From NCBI RefSeq assembly GCF_003312875.1, contig NZ_CP015163.1:1116001-1180000 (forward strand): a stretch of DNA of 64,000 nt. Reading direction: 5' to 3'. Under the pieces are notes generated by a model, which was not told the DNA's origin, ran no database searches, and saw only the letters and a list, made by a program, of their open reading frames with translations. A program made the position numbers and the translations under genes. The DNA is from Amycolatopsis albispora. Lineage in GTDB: Bacteria > Actinomycetota > Actinomycetes > Mycobacteriales > Pseudonocardiaceae. Shown piece by piece: positions 23,659 through 32,742 of this stretch. Each line of letters begins with the position of its first letter. Position 1 is the stretch's first letter.

Positions 23659-24405
23659 TCAGCGACCGGCCGGCCAGGTGAAGTCCGGGTCCTCGCTCAC
23701 CGAGCGCAACGCGGTGACCGTGGGCTTGCCCTGCCGCAGCAGGTAGGCGTCGGTGCCCGGCTCGGCGCTGCCGTCGACCACGGTGGTCACCACCTCGGTG
23801 GCCTCACCCGCCTGCTCCAGCCGGGTCTGCACCGAACCGGCCGACGCCAGCGACGCGCGGGTGAGCGGGCCCAGTTCGGCGGGCGGCAGCGCGGGCACGT
23901 TGAGGTTGAGCACGGTGCCCGGCGCGGAGTCGAGCAGCAGCGGGATGACCTCCACGGCCAGTTCCTCGGCGCTGTCCCAGTGCAGCTCGCCCGGCTCCGG
24001 GTGCTCGAGTGAGACGGCCAGCCCGAGCAGGTCGTTCATGCCCGCGGTGAGCGCGGCGCCGACGGTGCCCGAGTGCAGGACCGCGCGGCCGACGTTGATG
24101 CCCCGGTTCACCCCGGACAGCACCACGTCCGGCGGGTCGCCGAAACTGCCGCCGCGTGCCGACAGCACGATGAACGCGGGCCGCGCGGTCACCGCGTGGC
24201 ACTGCACGCCGGGCAGCCCGTCGAGTTCGACCGGCTTGGCCACCGGTTCTTCCCCCAGCACGGTCAGCCCGGCGCTGGTACCGCTCGACTCCTCGTGCGG
24301 CGCGGCGACCACCACGTCGAGCCGGTGCCGCAGCGCGGCCCTGGCCAGCGTGACCAGCCCCGGCGAGTCGATGCCGTCGTCGTTGGTGATCAGCACGCGC
24401 GTCAT
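23659..24405 (-). CDS. surE: 5'/3'-nucleotidase SurE
   Basis: The 248-residue protein has the SurE metal site (MTRVLITNDDGIDSPGLVTL), the conserved SGTSAGLTV, the catalytic VLSGVNRGINVGRAVLHSGT followed by VGAALTA, and the family length of about 250. SurE dephosphorylates nucleoside monophosphates and is linked to stress and stationary-phase survival. Its ATG overlaps the stop of the PfkB kinase (ATGA at 24402-24405), and that gene overlaps a Clp ATPase, so the three are one unit. Why a nucleotidase and a kinase are coupled to a chaperone is unclear. Confidence 0.94.
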   Translation of the reverse strand: MTRVLITNDDGIDSPGLVTLARAALRHRLDVVVAAPHEESSGTSAGLTVLGEEPVAKPVELDGLPGVQCHAVTARPAFIVLSARGGSFGDPPDVVLSGVNRGINVGRAVLHSGTVGAALTAGMNDLLGLAVSLEHPEPGELHWDSAEELAVEVIPLLLDSAPGTVLNLNVPALPPAELGPLTRASLASAGSVQTRLEQAGEATEVVTTVVDGSAEPGTDAYLLRQGKPTVTALRSVSEDPDFTWPAGR

Positions 24406-25346
24406 CCGGACTCCTCGCTCCTCATCCGCCGCAGTTCGACGCGTTCGGCGACCGCGCGGACGCTGTCGCCGCCCCCGGTGGCCAGCCCGCGGCGGGTCAC
24501 GTTCAGCGCCCCGGCCGCGGCGCCCAGCCGGACCGCGTCCAGCTGCGACGCGCCCTCGGTGAGCGCGGCGGCCACCGCGGCGGTCATCGAATCACCCGCG
24601 CCCCGCGAATCCATCGGGTGCAGCGGCGGTGCTTCGACCTCGAACAGCTCGCCTTCGAGCAGGGCCAGCGCCGGGTCGGCGGCCCGCGAAACCACCACCG
24701 ACGCGTCGTCGGCCCGCCTGCTCAGCTCGCGCATGCCCGCGACCAGCGCGGCGGGTTCCTCGCTCTCGGCCAGCCCGTCCTCCAGCAGTTCCTCGTGGCT
24801 GACCTTGATGAACTGCGGCTTGCCCTCGACGGCCGCCGACAGCAGTTCACCGGAGAGGTCGACCACCAGCAGGCAGCCGTTCGCCCGCAGGTCGGTGGCC
24901 AGCCTGCGGTACATGTCGGCGGGTACCGGCTGCCCGCTGGACGGCCCGCTGAGCGTGACCGTGGTCGACCGCAGCCCCTCCACCAGCGCCTTTTCGTACA
25001 ACCCGTCCAGCTCGTGCCGCGAAAGCGGTTCGCCGGGCGCCTCGACCACCGGATCGCGGCGGTCGTCGCGCCGGTCGTGCACGTAACCGCCGTTGCGGGA
25101 GTGGGCCTCCTGCGTGACCAGCTCGATGCCCTCGTTGGGGATCAGGTGCTTGAGCAGGTCGCCGGTTTCCCCGCCGAGCGCCGCGCAGAGCACCGCGGGC
25201 ACCCCGAGCGAGACGACCATGCGTGCCTGCCACACGCCCTGCCCGCCGGCGTGCAGGTGCAGTTCCGGAATGCCGTCCAGTTCCTCGATGGTCACCGTCA
25301 GCTGCGGGGACGGGGCGAACACCATGACACGTCGCTGCGGTCTCAC
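24402..25346 (-). CDS. PfkB-family carbohydrate kinase
   Basis: The 314-residue protein has the ribokinase/PfkB fold, with the catalytic GAGDSM motif near residue 265 (PMDSRGAGDSMTAAVAAALT) and an N-terminal substrate part (LHLHAGGQGVWQARMVVSLG) resembling 1-phosphofructokinase-like hexose kinases. The substrate could be a sugar, sugar phosphate or nucleoside. It starts with GTG that overlaps the ClpC-like stop (GTGA at 25343-25346) behind GGAGG. Position between a Clp unfoldase and SurE suggests a stress or nutrient-salvage role rather than central glycolysis. That is inference. Confidence 0.88.
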   Translation of the reverse strand: MRPQRRVMVFAPSPQLTVTIEELDGIPELHLHAGGQGVWQARMVVSLGVPAVLCAALGGETGDLLKHLIPNEGIELVTQEAHSRNGGYVHDRRDDRRDPVVEAPGEPLSRHELDGLYEKALVEGLRSTTVTLSGPSSGQPVPADMYRRLATDLRANGCLLVVDLSGELLSAAVEGKPQFIKVSHEELLEDGLAESEEPAALVAGMRELSRRADDASVVVSRAADPALALLEGELFEVEAPPLHPMDSRGAGDSMTAAVAAALTEGASQLDAVRLGAAAGALNVTRRGLATGGGDSVRAVAERVELRRMRSEESG

Positions 25347-27841
25347 GCGGGTTTTCCTCCTGTCAGTGCGGCCACGTCGAAGGTCAGCTCGCCGTCGCGC
25401 TCGTCCACCCGCACGCGGGACCCCGGCGACAGCTCACCGCTGAGCACCAGGTCGGACAGCCGGTTGTCCACCGCGCGCTGGATCGCGCGGCGCATCGGGC
25501 GGGCGCCGTATTCGGGCTGGTAACCAGCGCGGCTGAGCCACCCCACGGCTTCCGGCGTGAACTCCAGCTCGATGCGCTGCGCGTGCGCGCGGCGCCGGGT
25601 GCGCTCCAGCATCAGCTCGGTGATCTGCTCCAGCTGTTCCCTGGCCAGCTTGCGGAAGACGATGATCTCGTCGATCCGGTTCAGGAACTCCGGCCGGAAC
25701 GACTCGCGCAGGCGCCGCATCAGGCGTTCCCGCAACGGTTTCTCGGTGTCGTCCTCGTCGGCGGGGGCGAAGCCCAGTGCGCCGCGCGTGGCGCTGGTGA
25801 TCAGCTCGGAGCCCAGGTTGCTGGTCATGATCAGCACGGTGTTGGCGAAGTCGACGGTACGGCCGCGGGTGTCGGTGAGCCTGCCGTCGTCGAGCACCTG
25901 CAGCAGCACGTTGAAGATCTCGGGGTGCGCCTTCTCCACCTCGTCGAGCAGCACCACCGAGTACGGCCGCCGCCGCACGGCCTCGGTCAGCTGCCCGGCG
26001 TCCTCGTGCCCGACGTAGCCGGGCGGTGCGCCGACCAGCCTGCTCACCGTGTGCCGCTCGCCGTACTCGCTCATGTCGATGCGCACCAGGTGCTCGGCGT
26101 CGCCGAAGAGCGCCTCGGCCAGCGCCCGCGCCAGTTCGGTCTTGCCGACGCCGGTCGGGCCGAGGAACAGGAAACTGCCGAACGGGCGGCCCGGTTCGGC
26201 GAACCCGGCACGCGAGCGGCGGACCGCCTCGGCGACCGCGGTCACCGCCTCGTCCTGGCCGATCACCTTCTCGTGGAGGTGCTCTTCCAGGCGCAGCAGC
26301 CGATCCCGCTCGTCCTCGGTGAGGCGGCGCACCGGGATGCCGGTCAGCCTGGAGACCACCTCGGCGATGTCGTCCGTGGTCACCTCGATGACGCCACCGC
26401 GCCCGTCCTGGCGGGCGGTGGCCAGTTCTTCGTGTGTCCGGCGGATCTCGTCGCGCAAGGTGGACGCGCGTTCGAAGTCCTCTTCGGCGACGGCTTGGTC
26501 CTTTTCGCGCAGCAGCCGTTCGAGCCCGGCCTCCAGGTCGCGGACCTCGCCGGTGCGGCGGCCGCTGCGCAGGCGCACGCGGGCACCGGCCTGGTCGATC
26601 AGGTCGATCGCCTTGTCCGGCAGGAACCGCTCGGTGAGGTAGCGGTCGGACAGCTCCGCGGCGGCGTGCAGTGCTTCCTCGGTGTAGCGGATGCCGTGGT
26701 GCGCCTCGTACCGGTCGCGCAGGCCGCACAGGATCGCCAGGGTGTCCGAAACGGACGGTTCCGGGACCAGGATCGGCTGGAACCGGCGCTCCAGGGCGGC
26801 ATCGCCCTCGATCTCGGCGCGGTACTCGTCGAGCGTGGTCGCGCCGACCACGTGCAGTTCACCACGCGCGAGCGCGGGCTTGAGCATGTTGCCCGCGCCC
26901 GGGGAGCCCTCCGACGAACCCGCCCCGGCCACGGTGTGCAGCTCGTCGATGAAGACCACCAGTTCGTCGCGGTGCTGGCGGATTTCGTCGAGCAGCGCGC
27001 TCATCCGCTCCTCGAAGTCACCGCGGTACCGGGTGCCCGCCACCATCGCGGTCAGGTCCAGCTGGACCACCTTGCGCCCGGCGAGCACGTCCGGCACGTC
27101 ACCGTCGGCGATGCGCTGGGCGAGGCCCTCCACGATGGCCGTCTTGCCGACCCCGGCTTCGCCGATCAGCACCGGGTTGTTCTTGGTGCGGCGGGAAAGC
27201 ACCTCGACGGTCTGCTCGATCTCGTCGTCGCGGCCGACCACCGGGTCGATCGAGCCGGCGCGGGCGGCCTCGGTGAGGTCGCGGCCGTACTTGTCCAGTG
27301 TGGGCAGTCGCGGGCCGATGGGCTGCCGGGTGTCACCGCCTTCGGTCATCGCGCGGTGCAGCGCCGGTGCGGTGGCACCCGCCGAGCCGAGCAGTTCGCC
27401 CGCGGTGGAGTCGGGATCGCCCGCCAGTGCGAGCAGGATGTGCTCCGGGCCGATGTAGGACGCACCGAGGCCGCGGGCGAGCCGGTGTGCCTCGATCAGG
27501 GCGCGCTTGGCACCGGGTGCCAGTGACGCCGGGGCCTGCGCGGGCGCGTCGGGCTCGTCGCCGTCCGGCTGGCCCAGCACGCTGAGCCGGGCACCGGCGC
27601 GCGCCAGCAGCTGCCGGGTCGGCGGTGCCTCGGCGGCGGCCATCAGCAGGTGCTCGGTGTTGACGTGCGGCAGGCCCGACCGGGCCGCCTTCCGCGCGGC
27701 TTCCGCGATCAGGTCCCTGGCCGGGGCGGTGAGCAGGCGGGTCAGGTCCACCGAATGCGGGCGGCGGGCCGGTGCTTCACCGAAGAACTGGGCGAGGAAC
27801 TGGTCCAGCGGGCTCCCGCCGGGCGGGAAGAAGTCGGTCAT
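25343..27841 (-). CDS. ClpC-like AAA+ unfoldase with UVR motif
   Basis: The 832-residue protein has a double Clp_N domain (about 35-165), AAA-1 with [15 protein letters not shown] and [14 protein letters not shown], a short middle region with a UVR motif ([20 protein letters not shown]), and AAA-2 with [20 protein letters not shown] and [20 protein letters not shown]. The UVR motif and short middle domain place it with ClpC rather than ClpB. The [10 protein letters not shown] loop in AAA-2 is in the place of the ClpP-docking loop. The longer divergent N-terminus ([20 protein letters not shown]) suggests a second, specialised ClpC in addition to the housekeeping copy. It leads the clpC-pfkB-surE unit. 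Confidence 0.92.
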   Translation of the reverse strand: MTDFFPPGGSPLDQFLAQFFGEAPARRPHSVDLTRLLTAPARDLIAEAARKAARSGLPHVNTEHLLMAAAEAPPTRQLLARAGARLSVLGQPDGDEPDAPAQAPASLAPGAKRALIEAHRLARGLGASYIGPEHILLALAGDPDSTAGELLGSAGATAPALHRAMTEGGDTRQPIGPRLPTLDKYGRDLTEAARAGSIDPVVGRDDEIEQTVEVLSRRTKNNPVLIGEAGVGKTAIVEGLAQRIADGDVPDVLAGRKVVQLDLTAMVAGTRYRGDFEERMSALLDEIRQHRDELVVFIDELHTVAGAGSSEGSPGAGNMLKPALARGELHVVGATTLDEYRAEIEGDAALERRFQPILVPEPSVSDTLAILCGLRDRYEAHHGIRYTEEALHAAAELSDRYLTERFLPDKAIDLIDQAGARVRLRSGRRTGEVRDLEAGLERLLREKDQAVAEEDFERASTLRDEIRRTHEELATARQDGRGGVIEVTTDDIAEVVSRLTGIPVRRLTEDERDRLLRLEEHLHEKVIGQDEAVTAVAEAVRRSRAGFAEPGRPFGSFLFLGPTGVGKTELARALAEALFGDAEHLVRIDMSEYGERHTVSRLVGAPPGYVGHEDAGQLTEAVRRRPYSVVLLDEVEKAHPEIFNVLLQVLDDGRLTDTRGRTVDFANTVLIMTSNLGSELITSATRGALGFAPADEDDTEKPLRERLMRRLRESFRPEFLNRIDEIIVFRKLAREQLEQITELMLERTRRRAHAQRIELEFTPEAVGWLSRAGYQPEYGARPMRRAIQRAVDNRLSDLVLSGELSPGSRVRVDERDGELTFDVAALTGGKPA

Positions 27842-27916
27842 CTCTCGGCCGCTCCCTGGGGTGGGGTTCGGGCGGTCCGCATCCGGCTACCCGGCGGGGG
27901 AGCGGGTGAAACCGGT

Positions 27917-28294
27917 TCAGCGGGCGTGCGCCCGCCGCCACGCCTCCACCTCGGCGAGCGCGTCGATCAGGGTGGGGTGCACCGGCAGCACCCCGGCCAC
28001 GCCGATCGCCTCGACCGCCCTGACCACCACGCAGCCCCAGGTCACCACCGCCCAGGCGACGCCGTGCTGGGCGCCGCGCCGGGCGGTCTCCAGGAGCAGT
28101 TCGAGCCCGGCTACGCCGAGGAAGCCGAGCCCGCGCAGGTCGAGCACGAAGTCCTGGCGGGCGGTGAGCAGTTCGTCGAGCACCTCGGCCAGCGCGGGCA
28201 CGCTCGCGGTGTCCAGGTCGCCGGTCACCACCGCGATGGCCACCCCGTCCGGGTGCCCGCGGAGGTGGATGGAAACCTCACCGGCCGTTCGCAA
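27917..28294 (-). CDS. STAS-domain protein
   Basis: The protein has about 125 residues: a STAS fold with VAIAVVTGDLDTASVPALAE and the switch loop FVLDLRGLGFLGVAGLELLL. The serines normally phosphorylated are replaced by GVAG, so it cannot be switched in the usual way. The most likely start is TTG 28292-28294 behind GGGGAG. A longer frame open to 28486 would translate through a hairpin repeat and is unlikely. It lies 75 bp upstream of the clpC-like gene on the same strand. Confidence 0.75.
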   Translation of the reverse strand: MRTAGEVSIHLRGHPDGVAIAVVTGDLDTASVPALAEVLDELLTARQDFVLDLRGLGFLGVAGLELLLETARRGAQHGVAWAVVTWGCVVVRAVEAIGVAGVLPVHPTLIDALAEVEAWRRAHAR

Positions 28295-28412
28295 GGGCGT
28301 CTCCCCGCCTGGTGCCCTACTGCACTTTTCGACGGTAAGCCGGTGCCCACCACCCCACAAGCCGAACCGGCCGAGTGTCCGAAATGGAACCGAGCCGGGT
28401 GGGGGGTGGGGT

Positions 28413-28467
28413 GGACACGAATGTGGCTTTCGGGGCGAATAACGCCCCGAAAGCCACATTCGTGTCC
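28413..28467. repeat. hairpin repeat copy 3 (25-bp perfect arms)
   Basis: Arms 28413-28437 and 28443-28467, loop AATAA. Same core as copies 1 and 2, with inner arm GGGCG and outer extension GGACAC paired to GTGTCC. It lies between the 58-aa gene and the STAS gene, both on the minus strand, so here it may end the upstream transcript. Confidence 0.85.
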
Positions 28468-28469
28468 CT

Positions 28470-28645
28470 GCCGCGGCGGCGGGCACCCGGCGGCGGATGC
28501 CTCGCGACCCGGGGCGCGCCTCCGCGGTCCCGCTGTCGGGTGGGCCCGGCGGCGCGGCCGCGCGGCCAGGCGGCTCGGCGTCCCAGCGGGCCCAAGCGCC
28601 CTGGCGGCCCGGGGCTCTGGCGCCCCAGGCGGCCTGGCACCCGAG
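28470..28645. other. very GC-rich degenerate short-repeat tract
   Basis: About 175 bp consists almost entirely of G and C with recurring units such as CCTGGCGGCC, CCAGGCGGCT and CAGGCGGCCT in both orientations. They can pair into many alternative stems. No gene with normal codon use is present. It separates the 58-aa protein gene from hairpin copy 3. Confidence 0.55.
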
Positions 28646-28648
28646 CGC

Positions 28649-28825
28649 CTACTCCTCGTCTCGTGGGTAGGCGGGTTCCCGTTGGTCCGCGGCGTCGGCG
28701 GGGTCGGCCTCCAGCGGGGGCGTCCCGGTGCCGGTGGGTTCCGGGGTCTGGTCCGGCCTGGCTGGCCGCAGCTGGTCCAGGGTGTCCGCGGTGGGCTTTT
28801 CGAGGTCGTGCTCCGGAGTGCTCAT
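28649..28825 (-). CDS. 58-aa acidic, proline-rich protein
   Basis: A short frame beginning ATG 28825 with an ideal AAGGAGA 6 bp upstream encodes 58 residues. It starts MSTPEHDLEKPTADTLDQLR, is rich in Pro, Asp, Glu and Thr, and ends AYPRDEE. It follows the baeRF-like gene by 21 bp and is probably in its operon. It has no transmembrane helix or known domain and is predicted to be disordered. The strong ribosome-binding site and lack of internal stops are the main evidence that it is real. Confidence 0.65.
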   Translation of the reverse strand: MSTPEHDLEKPTADTLDQLRPARPDQTPEPTGTGTPPLEADPADAADQREPAYPRDEE

Positions 28826-28846
28826 CGGCTTCTCCTTTCCAGGGTC

Positions 28847-29941
28847 TCAGTGCCGCAGGATGGCGCCGAAGCCTTCGGCGAGGTCGAGCCGTTCGTCGAA
28901 GACCACGATTCCGGCGCCGACGGAGACCGCCGCCACCGGCAGGGCCTCGTCCGCCCGGCGCTCCGTACTCGTGCCGACGCCGAACGCGGCCAGCTCGCCC
29001 TTGTCCACCGCCACCTGCGCCGCTGCTTCGCCGACCGCCACCGTGGCGTCACCCGGCTCGGTGACCAGCAGGGTTTCCACGTTGCCCTCGCGCAGGGCCG
29101 TGGTCACCCCCTCCAGCCCGGACACCGCGAGCCCCGGCGCGCGGCCGAGTTCGGCGCGGAACCGTTCCGCCACCCGGTCGAGGCGCGCCAGCCTGCGCCC
29201 GGCGAGCAACTCGCCGATCGCGGTGTCGAGCTGGCCCGGGGTGGCCGCGTCGGCGCGGGCGCCGGCGGTCACCTCGGTGGCGATCTCCTTGGCGGGCTTG
29301 GGCAGCAGCTCCCGCAGCTCGCGGCGCGCCTGCACCTCACCGGCGAGCACGATCAGCTCGGCGCCGAGTTCGGCGGCCAGCTTCGCGGTCCGCTCGGCGA
29401 CCTGCTCCAGGTTGCGGTGAACGTTCTCCTCCACCCGCGCCTGGATGTCGCGGTGGGCTTCGGCACCGCCGCGCACCTTGTGCACGGGGTGGTCCTCACC
29501 GTCCACGCGTTCCACGGACTGCCTGCGCCCCTTGGCGTCCACCGCGGTCAGGTCGGCGCCGGTGCGGTCGGCGATGACCACCAGGTACGGCGTGCCGATG
29601 GCGGAGTGCGCGACCAGCGGCAGCAGGTAGGGCAGCTCGGAGAACCGGACCTCGGTGGCGCCGGGCGGCTCGGCGAGGCCTTCGTCGACCAGCACCTGGT
29701 CCCGCGCGGCCAGCACGGCCCGCCCGCTGCGCCCGACCGGCGGCCGCCCGTCGCGGATCGCGCGGTCCACCGCCTCGATGGTGTCATCCCCGGCGCCCTT
29801 GCCCGCCAGCTGCTCGCGGATGTCCCGGCGTTTCAGCTCCAGCTGCTTCGCCGCGTCCTCGGTGTCGTGCGAGTCCTCGAAGTAGACGGACACGAACGGG
29901 CCGCCTGCCTCGGTCAGCTCACGCAGCGTGGTGGTGTCCAC
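28847..29941 (-). CDS. Rv2629-like / baeRF-family protein (release-factor-fold)
   Basis: The 364-residue protein begins at GTG 29941 behind GAAGGAGCG. The order of domains, with VDTTTLRELTEAGGPFVSVY at the start, TPYLVVIADRTGADLTAVDA in the centre, DHPVHKVRGG, and a C-terminal LLVTEPGDATVAVGE, matches the bacterial archaeo-eukaryotic release-factor homologues typified by mycobacterial Rv2629, a dormancy-regulon protein. Such proteins may act on stalled ribosomes or peptidyl-tRNA; the activity is not established for this branch. It fits the stress theme of the neighbouring Clp/SurE unit. Confidence 0.85.
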   Translation of the reverse strand: MDTTTLRELTEAGGPFVSVYFEDSHDTEDAAKQLELKRRDIREQLAGKGAGDDTIEAVDRAIRDGRPPVGRSGRAVLAARDQVLVDEGLAEPPGATEVRFSELPYLLPLVAHSAIGTPYLVVIADRTGADLTAVDAKGRRQSVERVDGEDHPVHKVRGGAEAHRDIQARVEENVHRNLEQVAERTAKLAAELGAELIVLAGEVQARRELRELLPKPAKEIATEVTAGARADAATPGQLDTAIGELLAGRRLARLDRVAERFRAELGRAPGLAVSGLEGVTTALREGNVETLLVTEPGDATVAVGEAAAQVAVDKGELAAFGVGTSTERRADEALPVAAVSVGAGIVVFDERLDLAEGFGAILRH

Positions 29942-30040
29942 TGGACGCTCCTTCGCTCGCGGATGATCAAGTTCTCGCCGCCCGGGTACCCCGGATCGAG
30001 CCGGGCAAACTTCCGGCAAACGAGTCCACTATGGACTGTG

Positions 30041-30970
30041 TCAGGCCGCCCAGGCCGGGAAGTCGGTCCACGCCTGGAGCGTGCGGCGGCTTTCGAAGCG
30101 GCGTGGCTGCCCGCTGACCGGATCGGTGAACTCCAGCGTTTTCGCCAGCAGCTGCAGCGGGCGCCGGAAGTCGTCCAGCGCGGTTTCGGTGAGCACGGGG
30201 TAGAAGTCGTCGCCGAGAATGGGGATGCCGAGCCCGCTCAGGTGCAGCCGCAACTGGTGCGTGCGCCCGGTCGCGGGCAGCAGGCGGTAGCGGCCGAGGC
30301 CGCCACGCGTCTCGGCGAGTTCCACGCGGGTCTCGGCGTTCGGCGGCCCCGGCACCTCCTGCGCGGCGAGCACCCCGCGTTCCTTGACGATCCGGCTGCG
30401 CACCACCGCGGGCAGTTCCAGTGCGGGGTTCACCGGAGCGATCGCCTCGTATTCCTTGCGCACCAGGCGATCCCGGAACATCGTCTGGTACGCGCCACGC
30501 AGCTCGGGCCGGATCACGAACAGCAGCAGCCCGGCGGTCACCCGGTCCAGCCGGTGCGCCGGGCTCAGCCGCGGCAGGTCCAGGTCCCGGCGCAGCCGCA
30601 CCAGCGCGGTCTCCACCACGTGCCTGCCCCGCGGGATGGTGGCCAGGAAATGCGGCTTGTCCACCACCAGCAGGTCGTCGTCGCGGTGCACGATGCCGAT
30701 TTCGAACGGCACCGGCACCTCGTCGGGCAGGTCGCGGTGGAACCAGATGAAGGTGCCCGGCCGGAACGGGGTGTCGGGCCCGAGCGGACCGTCGAGCCCG
30801 ACGATCCGCTCTTCGGCCAGCAACTCGTCGATCCGCGCCGGGCTGACGCGGGGCAGCCGCTCCACCAGGTGGTCGCGAAGGGTCGCCCACGGACCCTCGT
30901 CCGGCAGGCGCAGCCGGGCGGGGTCGAGGCCGTGCCGCTGCGGCAGCGGCGAGCGGAGCTTCCTTCGCAT
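30041..30970 (-). CDS. RluA-family RNA pseudouridine synthase
   Basis: The 309-residue protein has the family catalytic motif SPAHRLDRVTAGLLLFV with Asp142, preceded by IGIVHRDDDLLVVDKPHFLA and followed by LLPATGRTHQLRLHLSGLGI, the standard RluA motifs. It converts uridine to pseudouridine in rRNA or tRNA. The N-terminus (RLPRVSPARIDELLAEERIV) resembles an S4-like segment. The exact target site cannot be told from sequence. It is upstream-adjacent (9 bp) to a SnoaL-like gene whose stop precedes it. Confidence 0.93.
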   Translation of the reverse strand: MRRKLRSPLPQRHGLDPARLRLPDEGPWATLRDHLVERLPRVSPARIDELLAEERIVGLDGPLGPDTPFRPGTFIWFHRDLPDEVPVPFEIGIVHRDDDLLVVDKPHFLATIPRGRHVVETALVRLRRDLDLPRLSPAHRLDRVTAGLLLFVIRPELRGAYQTMFRDRLVRKEYEAIAPVNPALELPAVVRSRIVKERGVLAAQEVPGPPNAETRVELAETRGGLGRYRLLPATGRTHQLRLHLSGLGIPILGDDFYPVLTETALDDFRRPLQLLAKTLEFTDPVSGQPRRFESRRTLQAWTDFPAWAA

Positions 30971-30979
30971 CGGTGGACT

Positions 30980-31363
30980 CTAACCCGCGGCCGTGCCGAA
31001 GGGGTTGTCGATGGCGTAGCGCCACTGCCCGCCGCTGCCGCGGCGGAGCACGTCGGTGGCGGTGCCGGAGAGGTCCACCTGGGTACCGTCGGTCGCTGTC
31101 CCCCGGATGGACCAGTCGACGATCAGCAAGGCGAGGTCCCCGGCGACGTAGCTGTGCCGCGTTTTCGCTTCGATCGGCAGGCCCCAGCTGAGCAGGTGGC
31201 GCTCGGCGGCTTCGCGGTCCGCGCCGGTCAGCGGCAGGCCGGGCCGCGGGACGAGCACCGCGGTGTCCTCGTAGAGGCGGTCGAGCGCGGCGGGATCGGC
31301 GGCGTTGAAGGCGGCCGCGTACCGGGCGTGGTGGTTGTGGGGTGTGTCATGAAAACCGGTCAT
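30980..31363 (-). CDS. SnoaL/NTF2-like DUF4440 protein
   Basis: The 127-residue protein has the cone-shaped NTF2-like pattern: YAAAFNAADPAALDRLYEDT, then VLVPRPGLPLTGADREAAER, then a C-terminal barrel with SYVAGDLALLIVDWSI and WRYAIDNPFGTA. Such small proteins bind hydrophobic ligands or catalyse simple isomerisation. Many have no known role. It is probably transcribed with the pseudouridine synthase downstream. It is divergent from the PucR-type regulator gene across 50 bp. Confidence 0.85.
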   Translation of the reverse strand: MTGFHDTPHNHHARYAAAFNAADPAALDRLYEDTAVLVPRPGLPLTGADREAAERHLLSWGLPIEAKTRHSYVAGDLALLIVDWSIRGTATDGTQVDLSGTATDVLRRGSGGQWRYAIDNPFGTAAG

Positions 31364-31413
31364 GACTCCCTGAGCATAACATCGGCGTTACCCTGGACCG
31401 GCGGCAGGGAGGG

Positions 31414-32643
31414 GTGGGGACGACGGCCTCGGACGAGTTCGGCGAAGTCGGTGAACCCGGCGACGTTGCTGCCATCGCGGAGACGGTGCACAACGCCATC
31501 GCTTCGCGCGTTTTTCCGCACCAGGTCAACGAAACCGCCTTCGAGCTGAAGCTGCGTCAGTGTGTTCGCGGTAACATCGGCTTCCTCGCCGATGTCGCGG
31601 CGGGCCGCCTGCACCACGACGAACCCGACCTCGGGCACGCGCTCGCCTTCGCCGAGGTGGTCGCCGCGCGCGGCATCCCGTTCGAAGACCTCGAACGCGC
31701 CTACTGGGTCGGGCTGGAGCAGTTCTGGGACCGCTGGCTGACCATCGTCGGCGAGGCCGCCGAACGCGGCGAGGGCACGGTCACCGAGCTGATCGGCAAC
31801 CGGACCCCGGCCGTGTTCGGGTACGTCACGCGCGTGCTCGGCCTGGTCAGCGCCCGGTACGACGAGGCGTCGAACGAGCTGGCCCGCACCGGTGCCGAAC
31901 GCCGCCGCGCGCTGGTCGACGAACTGCTCGGTGCCTCACCGCCCGCCCACACCCAGTTCCTCGACGACGAACTCGGTTACCGCCTGCGTGCCTGCCACGT
32001 CGGGCTGCTCCTGCTCGGCGACCGCTTTCAGGCCGAGCGGCGGCTGGCCAGGCTGCGGCACGAGACCGAGGCCCCGGCCGCGTTGCTGGTCGAGCGCGCG
32101 CCCGGGTTGTTCGCGGGCTGGCTCGGTTTTCCCGGCCGGGTCGATCCGGCGACGGTGGGCGTGCTGCGGCGGGCCGTCTCGCGGCACGGCGAGCCGGTGG
32201 TGGCCGGTGGCCCGGCGCCCGGGCTCGCCGGGTTCCGCCGCGCGCACGAGGAGGCCACGCGGGCGCTGGCCCTGCGTGAAAGCCTCGCCGACCCGGCGGA
32301 TTTCCTCTGGTACAACGACGTCCGGCTGGAAGCGTTCCTGCTGGAGAACACCGCGGCCGCGCGCCGGTTCGTCGCCGAGGAACTCGGTGAGCTGGCCGAG
32401 GCGAACGAGCGCGCCGACCGCATCCGCGACACCCTGCTCGCCGCGTTGTCCAGCGGCTCGCAGGCCAGGGCGGCGGCCGAGCTGGGTGTGCACGAGAACA
32501 CCGTCCGGCTGCGCCTGCGCACCGCCACCGAACTGCTCGGCGACGATCTCGCCGAGCGCCGCACCGAGCTGCTGGTCGCCCTGCGCCTGCGGCGCGCGCT
32601 GGGGAACACCGGCCAGGCCCCGTTCATGGACGCCGCCGGCTGA
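31414..32643 (+). CDS. PucR-type transcriptional regulator (RsbRD_N plus HTH_30)
   Basis: The 409-residue protein has an N-terminal helical RsbRD-like region (LKLRQCVRGNIGFLADVAAG, RGIPFEDLERAYWVGLEQFW), a middle GGDEF-like or linker part, and the C-terminal PucR helix-turn-helix (AAELGVHENTVRLRLRTATE then LLGDDLAERRTELLVALRLR). PucR-type proteins usually activate adjacent catabolic genes in response to a metabolite. The acyl-CoA synthetase starts about 100 bp downstream on the same strand and is the likely target. GTG 31414 is supported by AGGGAGG. Confidence 0.9.
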   Translation: MGTTASDEFGEVGEPGDVAAIAETVHNAIASRVFPHQVNETAFELKLRQCVRGNIGFLADVAAGRLHHDEPDLGHALAFAEVVAARGIPFEDLERAYWVGLEQFWDRWLTIVGEAAERGEGTVTELIGNRTPAVFGYVTRVLGLVSARYDEASNELARTGAERRRALVDELLGASPPAHTQFLDDELGYRLRACHVGLLLLGDRFQAERRLARLRHETEAPAALLVERAPGLFAGWLGFPGRVDPATVGVLRRAVSRHGEPVVAGGPAPGLAGFRRAHEEATRALALRESLADPADFLWYNDVRLEAFLLENTAAARRFVAEELGELAEANERADRIRDTLLAALSSGSQARAAAELGVHENTVRLRLRTATELLGDDLAERRTELLVALRLRRALGNTGQAPFMDAAG

Positions 32644-32742
32644 ACCTGTGGGAATCCCCGCGCGCGGGTGTCCGGTTCCGACATTGGACCGCCCCGCGAG
32701 CCGAACTACCTTGGCGGACAAGGGAATCGGGAGGGGCAGCGG

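Noticed and set aside
28295..28486. N-terminal extension of the STAS gene through hairpin copy 3
   Set aside because: It would translate an intergenic repeat. The TTG at 28294 has a good ribosome-binding site and gives the normal STAS length.
27650..31549. A very long plus-strand open frame (about 1300 codons) opposite the Clp, STAS, baeRF and pseudouridine synthase genes
   Set aside because: It is a shadow of high-GC codon bias. It crosses intergenic hairpins, lacks a known domain, and the minus-strand genes are clear families.
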